The notes beneath the pieces were generated by a model. It was not told where the DNA came from. It saw only the letters and a list, made by a program, of their open reading frames with translations, and made no database searches. From Piper betle (Eukaryota; Streptophyta; Magnoliopsida; Piperales; Piperaceae), in the NCBI GenBank assembly GCA_033002965.1, contig JAURVB010014718.1, positions 1 through 64,000 of the forward strand: 64,000 nt of DNA, read 5' to 3'. Position numbers and translations under genes: made by a program. Below, piece by piece: positions 23,289-34,412 of this stretch (positions are counted from its first letter, which is position 1; every line of letters begins with the position of its first letter).

Positions 23289-24632
23289 CACAAAACCAGA
23301 AGAAAAGGTTCTTGCCGATTGATTTGATGTTTGCGATATTTGATTCTTCAATGGTACTAAATACTGATGTTGAAGATAAATGTTCCTGCAAATTCGACTG
23401 ACTAGAAAAGGGGTGAAAATTGAGTATGCTAGTGAGGCGATGATGATGTCCTGTTTTTCATCAAAGATGAAAGGGGGAATATTGAGTGAATTAAATGTGT
23501 TTTCTACAACACTTTCAGAGCTCGTTCAGACAAAAAATGATTTGGGAAAAATTCTGGGTGCGTTGCTCCTCTTGGACTTCATGCTTCATTGATGAAGTAA
23601 ACCTAATAACGACTAGAATCTGCCAACATTAACACCTACATGACCTAATCTGAAGTATGCTAAACATATATACATCATAACAAGATATCCTAGAAGTACC
23701 ATTACGAACGAGCCCTAAAATCAGTTGTAAATTGTAATCTTACTACTTTTAGGCTAGGTTAAAGATGCAAAATGTGTAATTTTTTATTTAGTTATAATTT
23801 ACAAAGATTTATGACATAAATTTGAATTAGTTGTGATATAGAATCTCCTTGTAGAAAAGTTTTATGGGGAACAAATGTCCAAGGGAGACCACTGTATAAA
23901 AGTCTTAGTTGTATCTCTCAATAAAAAATTGCTCTAAAAATAGATAATTTTTTAATAGAAGATAAGTGCATTTTCCTTGAATTACCGATTATAGATTTCA
24001 TATAATGCTTTTCATTTCTTTTATACTAACCCAACGGAGCTTAAAGATTACTTGCTCGGGGAAAAATCAAAGAGTATGATTTCTAAAGAAATTAAATATA
24101 TGATAAAATATAAATAAGATAAAAACTTATAATGTGTCGGGACGGATTGATCGGCAAAAGTTATCATGGAAGTTAAAATTTGATCGGTAGGAAAAAGTCT
24201 AATTTTTACCACCTTAGAAAAAGTCAAATTTCTACAACCTTACTTCCCTCTCTTTTAAAACATTAGTCGGGAAGATTTTCTTATTTTTATAGGTTTTTCA
24301 TGATTATCTCAATTAACTGGCGTGAAAAATATCACAAAATAATATTTGATCGAGACTAAGTCAAAGTTAATCTCATAATTAATTTAATAGATTCCACCCC
24401 TTATGGGTGTCTCCAAAAAAATACGCCAACAATTTTAAATATAATTGAATTCCTATTGAAGGTGGATAGAATTGATGTATGAGTAAAAGAAAAGGATTTA
24501 TTAACTATTTTAGAATAATTGTGATTGTAATAATAAATAATTTTATAATGAGATATACTTAAAATGTCTATAAATAAGTACAAATTAATGTAGCTAGAAT
24601 ATAAATCATAACTTAAAAACCTATATTAAATA
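23289..24632. other. Non-coding DNA
   Basis: No supported gene. The open frame at 23380-23592 (70 codons) has no recognisable motif. The rest is AT-rich. Confidence 0.45.
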
Positions 24633-24785
24633 TGTAACGACTCCGCCCAAGGTACAATGTAATAGGCTTAAGTCATTTTTTTAATAGTGGTTAACTATGT
24701 TAAAGATTTATAGTCTATTTTTACTTATAAATAAGATTTTTTCCTCGTAGGTATTAGATGTAAGACTAAATTAAAGGATCTTATA
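24633..24785 (-). mobile_element. Solo LTR of the TRIM family
   Basis: The 153-bp unit is the inverse of the TRIM LTR at 54747-54900 (154 bp): TGTAACGACTCCGCCCAAGG, 'aataggcttaagtcattt', 'cttataaataagattttttcc' and 'taggtattagatgtaagact', ending GGATCTTATA. Near-matching flanks (AAATA at 24628-24632, AAATG at 24786-24790) support a true insertion. Older than the intact TRIM. Confidence 0.8.
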
Positions 24786-25168
24786 AAATGTAAAGGTGAT
24801 AATAACACAATCAAATCAGAAGCTCAACTCGATTTAGCTCAATTTAAAATTTGACTTGATCACCTTAGTTCAGCTCGACTTAACTTAAAAGTTTGATATT
24901 TTATGTTAAATATAATATTTTATACATTTAAATTTACATCAAACAAAAAAAATAACAAATGTATTCATGTCATGCTAATGATTTGATTTCGCACGATGAT
25001 AGAACAGTTTTTTATACAAACTATTTAGCGTATAATTGATATGAGGTTGAACTTTTTAATCATTATATTAATTATTCGAAAGTAAACATGTGTAGAAAAG
25101 CAAGCTCGAGGTTTTTGAATTTGACTCAAACAAGACAACCCAAGCCAAACTTGAACACGGAAGGAACT
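24786..25168. other. Upstream flank with GCTCGA-type repeat
   Basis: 24800-25165 carries 'gctcaactcgatttagctca' and later the inverse-like 'agcaagctcgaggtttttga', a pattern seen in dispersed short plant repeats. No gene. Confidence 0.35.
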
Positions 25169-25296
25169 CGATTAACTTGATTAGATTAGTACTCCTAATT
25201 AAAAGTGAAATGGGCTTTTATTATATGGGCTTCGATTAACTGGATTAGATTAGTGGTCCTAATTAAAACTGAAATGGGCTTTTATTATATGAGCTT
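25169..25296 (+). promoter_or_regulatory. Duplicated 64-bp promoter segment upstream of ENY2
   Basis: Bases 25169-25232 recur at 25233-25296 with few differences. Each unit carries 'cctaattaaaa' and two ATGGGCTT/ATGAGCTT-type boxes around 'ttttattatat'. TGGGCY boxes are known as site II elements in promoters of plant growth-related genes, and the AT run may act as a TATA region. The block ends 74 bp before the ATG, so it is the likely core promoter; no start site is proven. Confidence 0.6.
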
Positions 25297-25370
25297 GGTT
25301 AGAACTACCATTTCACCTTCTTCCACCCTTCGATCGTCCCCGACGGCGCTTGCAATCTCTCCCACTGACC

Positions 25371-25715
25371 ATGCGCTCCTCCATCAACCGCCCACCCACC
25401 CCCGACCCCGACGACGCCGGCGCCCCTGCTGCCGGCGAGCCCACCCTCCAGGACCTGATCGACGTGAAGCTGGTGGAGAGCGGGGAGAAGGAGAAGCTGA
25501 AGGAGCTGCTGCGGGAGCGGCTGGTGGAGTGCGGCTGGCGGGACGAGATGAAGGCCCTGTGCAGGGCCTTCGCCAATAAGAAGGGCCGCAACAACGTCAC
25601 CGTCGACGACCTCGTCCACCTCATCACCCCCAAGGGCCGCTCCTCGGTGCCCGACTCCGTCAAGGCCGAGTTGTTGCAGCGGATTCGATCCTTCCTCGTC
25701 TCCTCTTCGATTTAG
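25371..25715 (+). CDS. ENY2: ENY2/SUS1-like transcription and mRNA export factor
   Basis: The 114-residue protein matches the ENY2 (Sus1) family in length and sequence. Recognisable segments are [40 protein letters not shown] and [15 protein letters not shown], then [17 protein letters not shown] at the end. ENY2 is an all-helical protein that wraps around SGF11 in the SAGA deubiquitination module and around the Sac3-type scaffold of the TREX-2 mRNA export complex, acting in the nucleus and at nuclear pores. The ATG at 25371 gives the family length; upstream in-frame codons lack an ATG. The first ~20 residues are Pro/Ala-rich and variable. The frame has no intron and is GC-rich, unlike its AT-rich surroundings. 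It is intact, so it may be functional; whether it is the ancestral locus or a retrocopy cannot be told here. Confidence 0.93.
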   Translation: MRSSINRPPTPDPDDAGAPAAGEPTLQDLIDVKLVESGEKEKLKELLRERLVECGWRDEMKALCRAFANKKGRNNVTVDDLVHLITPKGRSSVPDSVKAELLQRIRSFLVSSSI

Positions 25716-25794
25716 ACGGCATGCTCGGTCGTCGATCCTTCCCCTCCACCACCACCGAAAACTTGTTATTTTCTACAAGAACGGGTAAATAATC

Positions 25795-26880
25795 GCATAT
25801 ATCGAGTATAAGAGTTAGCTCAGCGATCTGATTGTTGCAGCTAGAACAATTACTTGTTAAATTTGCTGTTTAATGCTACTTTTGTTTGGAAATGTTCATT
25901 ATTTTGTATATTCTTGTGTACATACTGGCATATCTAATATAAGAGTCAGCTTAGGGATCTGATTATTGCTTCTAGAACAATTGTTAAATTTGCTTTTTAA
26001 TTCTACTTTTGTTTGGAAAAATTTATTATTTTGAATATTCTTGTGTAAAAATTCATAGACATAAACACTGAGATTGCTGCAAATACTGGCATATTTAATA
26101 TAAGAGTTAGCTTTGTGATCTGATTATTGCATCTATATCCATTACTTGTCAAATTTGCTTTTTAATTCTACTTTTGTTTGGAAAAATTTATTATTTTGAA
26201 TATTCTTGTGTAAAAATTCATAGACATAAACACTGAGATTGCTGCAAATACTGGCATATTTAATATAAGAGTTAGCTTAGTGATCTGATTATTGCATCTA
26301 TATCCATTACTTGTCAAATTTACTTTTAAATTCTACTTTTGTTTGGAAAGCTTATAATTTTGTATTAAGTCTTGTGTACATTTATAGGGATGAACACTGG
26401 TTGGTTGCTGCAAATACTGGAATGCTCTGTCATAAGATTTAGCTCATTGATTTGAATCTTGCAACTAGATCCATTAATTGTTAAATCAGAGTGTGGGGTG
26501 GATTAGATGATGTTTCCATGAGGTTTTTTGTTTATTGATGTAGGATTTCAATATGATTAGATATGAATTATATGCCAACTATTGAGTAAAACTGTAAAAG
26601 GAATCTCATCAGTGAATGTTATTGTTAAATGTTCATGATAATTAATTAAATGAGATTATTATTTGGAGAACTGAGAGATTAATTTCTGACATTCCTCTCC
26701 CCTCGCGGTATGTAAGATTGAGTTCAATGGTCAGATTCTTCTATTTGTTTTTTATTCTTAGTGGGATCTATTTACTTGTGTAATGCAAGGCACAAAGTTT
26801 GATTCTTTTGATCATCTCGTAGAAGACTGCAATTACTGTATGTTAGCTTAGCGGTTCGATTCTTCCATCCATTACATGTT
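25795..26880 (+). repeat. Decaying tandem array (~161-166 bp) downstream of ENY2
   Basis: The motif ACTGG(C/A)AT recurs at 25924, 26085, 26250 and 26416 (spacings 161, 165, 166). Each unit runs through 'ataagagttagct..gtgatctgattattgca', 'ttgtcaaatttgctttttaa', 'ctacttttgtttggaaa' and 'cttgtgtaaaaattcatag'. A partial unit starts at about 25795. Degenerate copies are visible to about 26880 (for example 'tatgttagcttagcggttcgattctt' near 26838). Units 2 and 3 are the most alike. The array begins about 80 bp after the stop codon, so it may include the 3' UTR. Confidence 0.9.
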
Positions 26881-27216
26881 TATAAAATATATGATAACTC
26901 ATATGATTAATTAATTCTTCATTTTTAAAACTGTATTAAAATGTTAATAATTAAAAAATCATTATAAATTATTATATATTTTTTGGACTTTTAAATTATA
27001 TACGAGGTATAATAAAGAAATTATTATAATGAAATTTTCATGAAAAACTTCTTAATATAAGTCAGACTGAATATTCTAAAATTTGATAATTAATTGATGA
27101 AAAAAACAATATTTTCTATCATGAGTTAATTTCATAAACTTAATTTTTTGAAAAAAATTAATTAAATAAAGTCAAAATAATTATACATAATGTTTGCACA
27201 ACACGTGGGGTATCAT
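26881..27216. other. AT-rich non-coding DNA
   Basis: No gene or clear repeat. It ends in 'acaacacgtggggtatcatt' just before the Helitron-like element. Confidence 0.4.
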
Positions 27217-27687
27217 TCTAGTACTAATATATAAAGCAAAGGAATTTTAATACGGTATTATCGACATCTATTCTAATTATTTTATAATATTACTCTTTAT
27301 TTTTGTTAGCAAAATCTTTACTTTTATATTGTAATTAGGATTTATTTAGAATCTTTTAATGTATTTCTATTTTAATTAAGATTTGTTTTGTCATGTATAC
27401 TACCACATGTCATTTAATTATTGTAGAATATTATTCTTTATTTTATATTAGCCAAAATTTACATTTTTATTATAATTAGGATTTGTTTTGTCACATGTCA
27501 TTTAATTATTATACAATATTACATTTTTATTTTTTATTAGTAAAAATACTACTTTTTTATTGTAATTAAGATTTGTTTCAAATCTTTTAATACTTTTTTA
27601 TTGTAATTAGAATTTATTTTGATTTCTATTATAATTAGGATTTATTTCAAATCTTTTAGCCATGTATTGCGCGGGTTAATGACTAGT
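27217..27687 (+). mobile_element. Helitron-like non-autonomous element
   Basis: It begins TCTAGTACTAATATATAAAG, close to the TCT-TACTA-TAT-TAAAG start of plant Helitrons, and ends 'gcgcgggttaatgaCTAGT' followed by T, the expected CTRRT-3' end and flank. The interior is AT-rich with repeated 'attgtaattaggattt' units. The base before the start is T, not the expected A, and the terminal hairpin is weak. No Rep/helicase is present. Confidence 0.5.
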
Positions 27688-30100
27688 TAGTATTAATAAA
27701 TATAAAACAAGGTAGTTTAGTTTTCTTTCACATGGCAAACCACAATTTTTAGAGTGATTATACTATTGACCATCAAATTATTATAATATAATGACTGAAA
27801 TTAGATGTATAAGATTTTTAATCTAATTCTAAGTATGAATTACGTATTTTATCATGACTGTTAAATTATTATAACGGCTTAGATTAGATCAATTAGATTT
27901 TTAATTTAATTATAATTATAAATTACTTCTCTTAGAAAAAACAACCTGAGGCCCCCAATTACCCGTTAGTAAACAAAAAGGACCACTTTTATGAAGTATT
28001 TTTTATTACAATAAATTTATTGTTCTAAATTTTCATTAGAAAAAATAATAATACTTATTTTTTATAATCTTTCAACTTGGATTTCTTCAAATAAATGTGT
28101 TTAGTCTTGAATTGTATTTTATCAATCTTTTATGCCTATTTTAAAATAATATTATTTTAATTATATACATTTTTGCAATTTTTTATCACCTGAAAAGCAG
28201 AAGAGATCATTCAATATTTGAAACAACCAAAAGGTAATTTTCAGTTTCAATATTATTTAAATTTAATATTTTACTATGATGTGTGAGTTGTATTTTTTAA
28301 ATATTAATTGGTTTCAAATTTTAATTGGATTTATTAGGATTTTCATCATTTATTAATGCGAATATTAAAATTTAAATAATATTTCTTTTAATAAGACTTT
28401 AATTTTTAGTTTGGCATTCCACTTTAGTTTGTGTTTCTTAAATTAAAATTGATTTTCTATAATTTAACTGGTTGCTATTGCTTAATATTTAAGATAAATA
28501 TTTATACTTAATTTTACAAATATTTCTAATTTTTTCCGTGTGAAAAGTAGAGGAGTAAATTGATTTTCAAGCAAAAGTAATTTTTAATTAAAATTATTTT
28601 TTTAATTATGATTTATGACTTGTAATTTTTATATTTTAAATTGTTTGGATCTCAAATTTTCATGAAATTTTACACCACATGAATAAATTGAATTTTAATT
28701 TTGAATTTGACATTGTCATATTCCTCCTTGAGTATATATAAGTTTACCTTCTCACAGATCTATTTACTAATTGGTTATCAATTAATTATTTATTAATATT
28801 TACCTATAATTTTTTCATATAAGAAATCAATATGTTTTTCAAACAACCAAAATAAAAGTTATGTTTTATAGTTGGTAATTTTTATATATTAGACTTGCCT
28901 GCAATTTATAAGTTTAAGTTTATTTATTTCTCTCTGCACCGATTGATAATACCTTTTATTTTTCCTTCCATTTTTACTCTTAATCATCGAGTTGTTAGTA
29001 ACTTTAATTAATTATTATTGCTTTAATCTTCGTCAACGTAATTTAAATTTACTAAATTGAAGTCGTAGAGATGAAGGCAAATTCATGAAAATATACATTA
29101 CTTTTGCTCTTTATTAACTTTCAATATTAAACTCGAATATCATTGTGCTTTGTTATTACTTCTCGACTACCACCTAAAAATGACGTCATCATGCATATTT
29201 TAACAATCTTTAAAGACTCTTTTTATTCAAACAATATGAAAAGATTTGGCCTCATCATTAAAATCTAACACCTTGATTACTGCGTTTGATACCAGAGGTA
29301 AGGGGAACCTTTGTAATTTTCACACTTTCTTTTAATATATGGGACTCTAATAGATTCATCCCCTATCTATACATGTGACTGAGCTTTACATTATTTTAAT
29401 TTTTCCATTACAATAGGGAATTTTAATTAGGGTGTAAATTAGCCAAGTGGACTCAGCATCAATTTGTTAATGTCAATTCAATTGTTAAGGTATTTTTCCA
29501 TAATTTTTTAAATTGATTGTAAATATAGTATTAGGTAGTAAATAGTATAATAGAAAAAACATTCCATAATAGAAAAAAGCATTCCATTTTTTTCTTTTGA
29601 AGTAAATAGTAAGCTTCAAGATACTTCTCGTTGGTATTTGAACTCAAGATCAAAAAATGTATGATATAGGCTCATTTCTCAACCTATTATATAAATGCAT
29701 AAGGTTTTATGATTTTTACAAATAAGAGAGTGAGCAGTATAAAAATATGTAGATTACATTAGTACCACTTTTTACTTTAAGATAGTGCAATGTATATAGG
29801 GTATTCTGAATGCAGCACTTTTTAAAAAGTGTAGCAATAACTTAACCGTTTTAAGCAACCTGGGTACCATGATGGGTGATATATGAAGGATATGAAAATA
29901 CAAGCTATTTTATATGATATAAATTATTGTCATGCCTATGCATCGACCCTTTTAATAAGTTATATATGCTTACAACCATGTGATAGTATTCTGGGAGGTT
30001 TTATGATATTTCGTAGGTGTTAAGACACCCACATGCCAAAATTGTTATTTCATTAGTTATTTTTGTATTGGTAATCAATTCATTTGATTACTAAGGAATT
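27688..30100. other. AT-rich non-coding DNA
   Basis: About 2.4 kb of very AT-rich sequence without a supported gene. Scattered short repeats occur, and 27720-27910 has two similar units ('aattattataatataatgactg' and 'aaattattataacggcttagat'). Confidence 0.5.
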
Positions 30101-31100
30101 TCTTATATAAATATATAGGTATTTACGCATCTCAAGGGCCACAGTAGGTGGACAGATTGGAAGACTCATAGTGGTAGGGATGATACAATATGTTCTATCG
30201 AGTAATATAGTATGAACCGTGATTTTGTATGACCTATGTATTTAATACTTATGTTTTATTGGGAATTATGTATTTAAAACTAAGTGTTGTAATTGATTTT
30301 GGACTGGAGCCACAAACTTGTCATGATGTTATGATTGTGTTGAGTGATTTTGTGTGCCTTAGTATTATTATATTATCATTATCATCATGCATGGTATAAA
30401 CTTTGAGACACTCTAACAATCGTCTACAGGGTGTGTAAGCCTTATAGTCTCAGAACATAATGATGAACATACTATGTACACAAAACGTATTTGTTACATT
30501 TGTGTGTTTTAAAGAAACGTGGGTAAGAGGAGCTCACAGTTCATACTATACGAAGAGCCCACGTGAAGACTAGGTGTTAAGGTTTGATGACATGGCACTC
30601 AATGATGCCCTATGTCTATGTGTGTTTAATTTATGTTCACGGGTATGTGGAACATATAACCACAACTACTATGTAGCGAGTTAAGTTTAGCTTTATCATA
30701 AGAATAAGTACACATAACTTCAAGGTTATAACTAAGTATAAGAACCGGATCATGCATCATCATCTTTAAAGTTTAACCTCTTAACTTCAATGGGGGTGTG
30801 CCTCTTTTGTAGTTCAGAGTGATCATCTCCATTGTAAAATCACCCTCTTAGTTACTATGGAGGTGTTGCCTCTGCCATAACTCAAAGTACTCATGTTAGG
30901 AGCTTTAAGTGTAAGAACCCCTCTTATGTAGTATGATTTAACATGCATAGAATGAAATCCAATTAGGTTATCCGTCTTAAGGCTCCTTGAGGGTTGAGAT
31001 CCTCTTCTGTGAGATTTATATGATAGTAGCGCAATAAATAGCCATCAAATTATAACATCGCACTTTGGTCCGCCCTCGGACCGAAAAATAGAGTGTTACA
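30101..31100 (-). mobile_element. Possible old LTR end (TGTAACACTC)
   Basis: The right edge, read on the minus strand, is TGTAACACTCTATTTTTCGG at 31100, the same type of start as the 3-kb LTR family. Inner landmarks such as 'gagctcacagttcat' and 'cccacgtgaag' loosely recall the LTRs, but similarity is weak and the other end is not found. Confidence 0.3.
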
Positions 31101-32351
31101 GGCAGCGAGAACTTGTTGCACTCACACGAATACCAAGTTCACTGTTGTCAAGTAATGGTGTCACATCATTAGACAATGATTCAAAAGGGGAGATATTTGA
31201 TGACCTCACTAATGTGGATGATCTGTGCGTGATCGACATTATGGAAAGGGTTATGTCACTGATGAAATAGACCGCATATGATATTAATTTGGGAGATGAT
31301 AGAGACGACTTCATGGTACAAGATGAGGGAATGGTATTTAATTATGATGATAAATTATATGATGGACCACGGTTTTATTCTATTCCTCATATACTAGTAA
31401 TAATAATTAATATTTAAGTGTGTAATATGGATTGCATAAGATATTAGGGGACAACAAATATGTTGAAATCACTAGTAACGGACATTTCATATGCCGGTGG
31501 TATTTTTGCCGGCATACACATACTGCAAATTTATCTTAACTGTACTGCATACTTGTGAAAAATAGTTTCAAAAGTACAAAGTGATGTACAAGGTAGTCAA
31601 AAAAACCTTCCAAACTAATACTCAAAGCGTTATAAATGGTGTTTTCATAACTATCAATTCCGAAAAAAAACTCCAAAATATGATTTTATTACAAACCTTT
31701 GTATGTGGGTCACAAAATTATAACAATAAAAAATATTTAATTATCTTTGACTCCTCATCTACTCTTCAAAACCTCTTTTCGCATAGGTAAACCTCTATAT
31801 GGAATGTCGTTAAAAATTTGCCCACAAATTAGAAAAGTTGTTACATGGAAACGTCCTTACATCTCAATCTCCCGCTATTGCAGACAAATTAGAAAAATAT
31901 ATGCAGTTAAGGATTATAATTTACAAGTAATTGAAACTACATTTGGATTGGGTTTTCATACCGATTATGAGAGAGCATATACACGTACTAACTATAAGTC
32001 GTTGGCTATAGCAACTATAACAAGTAAAACAAAAAAATCAATCTAATTTTCACCCCTCCACCTACCCACTTGTGCCACCAATTGCTCCTATCCCTACAAC
32101 CCAAACATCATTGTCGCCATCAACACGATGCCTCTCCACCACCACCCCTACCACTGGCATCTCTCTCCCTCGATATTGTCCCCAGCACCGCTGACCTGTT
32201 GGTGGTGTCATGCAACATCCAGTTCGACCCGTACAGTTGTTGCACCCTTCCTCGCCGTTGGCAATGTAATGGTCAGGTACGTGGCGCATAGCGACCCATT
32301 GAAGAGATGACTTAGACCCATTACGTTGCGCTTTGGGCCGGGTCATTACAT
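31101..32351. other. Unassigned region with retroelement-like traces
   Basis: 31101-31400 has an acidic open reading on the plus strand with one stop (IFDDLTNVDDLCVIDI, then DDRDDFMVQDEGMVFNYDD), of unknown origin. At 31470 'CACTAGTAACGGACATTTCA' resembles a CACTA terminus. 31747-32046 is an unrecognised open frame. About 32290-32348 matches the last ~55 bp of the TRIM LTR ('atgacttagacccattacgttgcgctttgggccgggtcattaca'). Confidence 0.35.
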
Positions 32352-32527
32352 GCACCTTCCTTGACCTAGATGAGATGCTCAGGTACATGATCGTCTTGAT
32401 GTCGGACGAGTGGCCAAGGCTGAGCAAGTGGTTGATCTTGTGCACGACCACCGACTCTATGTTGATTATCAATTGCCCCACAAGATGGGAGTCAACATTC
32501 CAATTCTTGGTGTCGTTGAAATGGAGT
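32352..32527 (+). other. Unrecognised reading frame interrupted by the hAT element (left part)
   Basis: One plus-strand frame (QVHDRLDVGRVAKAEQVVDL ... HKMGVNIPILGVVEME) is open up to the hAT target site and continues in the same sense at 39964 (IIKRGEDVGEHPQHATKC ... LPIMRYIMKIAKGELPLN) if the hAT and one target copy are removed. Other frames are open too, so coding is unproven. I do not recognise the product. Confidence 0.3.
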
Positions 32528-32809
32528 CATAAATGAAGAAATCGGCCAATTTCACTCGGAATCGGCCGATTTAACTCGGATCGAAAGCAATCCGATCCGA
32601 AATGGGCGTCAAATCGGGTGTTTAATAAAACAGTCGACAAATCGGCTTCAATTCTTGCCAATTCATGGCCGATTCGGAATCGAGGTAAATCGGGAAGAAT
32701 CAGTTTTATGAGTAAATGATAAAAATGCCCTACACATGATATTAAATAAATTATTTATGCATGGGTAAAAGTTGAATCAAAAGTTTAAAAACCTAAAATA
32801 AATTATTTA

Positions 32810-33025
32810 CCCTACCTCTGCCCATCCTCCACCTCCGATCTCTCCCTCTGCCCGTGTGCTGTCCCTTGCCTCCGCCGCTCCCTCCACCACCCCTTGCATC
32901 CGCCCTTCCTCCGCCTGTTTGCCGTCGCCCCTTCCCTTCGGCCATTTGCCGCAGCCCCTTCCTACCAACCCCGTGCGCTGCCCCTTGCTTCCGCCCCTCC
33001 CCTCCGCCGCCGCCCCTTCCCTCCG
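32810..33025 (+). other. Pyrimidine-rich segment in hAT 5' region
   Basis: This block is strongly C/T-rich (repeats of 'cctccgcc', 'cccctt', 'ttgcc') inside the otherwise AT-rich hAT element, upstream of the first transposase exon. Long open frames on both strands here follow from composition. It may be part of the transposase promoter or a captured fragment. Confidence 0.5.
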
Positions 33026-34055
33026 GCCTATGTAAAGTTGCAATTTTTTTTGAAAATTTTCATGCTTGCCTCATGCTTGAAAATTTTCTGCTGTCTATTT
33101 TGTGCTCATTTCTTTTTGATATGGTATAATTTTTTCTATAAATTTTGATATGGTATCATCATAGTTTACTACCCAAGAGTGTGACGGGTGGACCAATTTC
33201 CTTGGATCAATTGATTAATATATCAATAAAAATTTTGGTATGGTCCACTCATTGTGCAAATTTTACTCCCTATAGTGATTTCCCATTTCACTGATGCTTG
33301 TTTTATGAAGCTTATATATGAATATATAGAATTTACAATTGCCCCTATAATCTTATTCCTTCCTCAAAAATGCTTGTGCTTTTGTAGTAATGGAAGGTGG
33401 AGCTTGCTATTTTCTTTTAGTGATGTAAAATTTCTCTTGTGTTGACAATAATTTTTGACATTCATATGTACACGTAAGTGAGCACCAAATGAAGTATCCA
33501 TCTAGTATGGTTGTGGTTACTGAACATGTCCGGCTTGGAACTAAATTCAATGATATTTTGGCATCCTTGATTTTATTGTGCGTCATGATGTATTCGTCTT
33601 AGTATTATGATACGATGGAAAAAATGTACTGATGGATCAGATTTTAGTCCTGCTTGATGATTTAACTATTTTGATTAACCTTCTTCATGAATTGCGAACT
33701 TCCCCTTTGCATTCCTTCCATGTTAAAGCTGTTTGTTCACCTGCACATCTGGACATGAATGATTTCCACATCTGAGGAAGCAAAGGGAACAGAAGCTTGG
33801 CATGTCTGTTTGCTTTTGTTTTATCATCATTCCTTCAGAGTAAATTTGTTATACAATTATATAAATATATAGAATTTTTGACCTTGTGCTTTGCTTAGAA
33901 GAAGAGATATCACTTATCACTTGTAAATCAGTAAATATTCTTTGACATTGAGTGCCTCGCCATTCTATTTTACATTGTTGATCATAATTTAAGTTATTGC
34001 TTTAGAAACTTAGATTTTGAATTTAGCTATTGCTGTATTTATTATTAGTGCCAGA

Positions 34056-34412
34056 TTTTTCATAGGGAAGATGGATATTGGTTGGGAATATGGCACACCA
34101 ATTGACACATCCAAGAAGCAAGTCACTTGTAACTTTTGTAAAAAAATCATGAAGTGGAGGGGTATATCGCTTCAAGCAACATATTGCTGGAATCAAAGGA
34201 AATGTTCCTGCTTGTAAGAAAGTTCCTGAAGCAGATGTACAAAAAATGAACGATTATTTCAAAAGTATGGGAAAGGCCAAAAAAGAAAAATAAAAAATTA
34301 GAAAAAAATAGGGTTATATGGTTTGAATGACTCAGATATGGAAGAGATTAAAGTTCGGGAGCAAAATAAACAAACAGATGTTGGGTGCTCTAAGTCTATT
34401 AGGAAGAGGAAG
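34056..34412 (+). pseudogene. hAT transposase first exon with BED zinc finger
   Basis: After a splice-acceptor-like 'tttttcatag' the frame starts at an ATG near 34071 and reads GWEYGTPIDTSKKQVTCNFC, the standard start of plant BED/DUF659 hAT transposases. After KKIMKW a frameshift near 34160 moves the histidine part (AGIKGNVPACKKVPE) to another frame, then a stop follows near 34290. The exon is cut at 34412 by the solo LTR and resumes after 37290. Confidence 0.85.

Noticed and set aside
25350..25370. An N-terminal extension of ENY2 by seven codons
   Set aside because: The extension begins with TTG; the first ATG in frame is 25371, which gives the family length.
25795..26880. CRISPR-like or satellite array
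   Set aside because: Units are contiguous ~161-166-bp repeats without spacers, and the array is too short and decayed for a centromeric satellite.
32062..32481. A 139-codon minus-strand frame as a gene
   Set aside because: It spans a TRIM-LTR fragment at 32290-32348, has no known motif, and opposing frames are also open.
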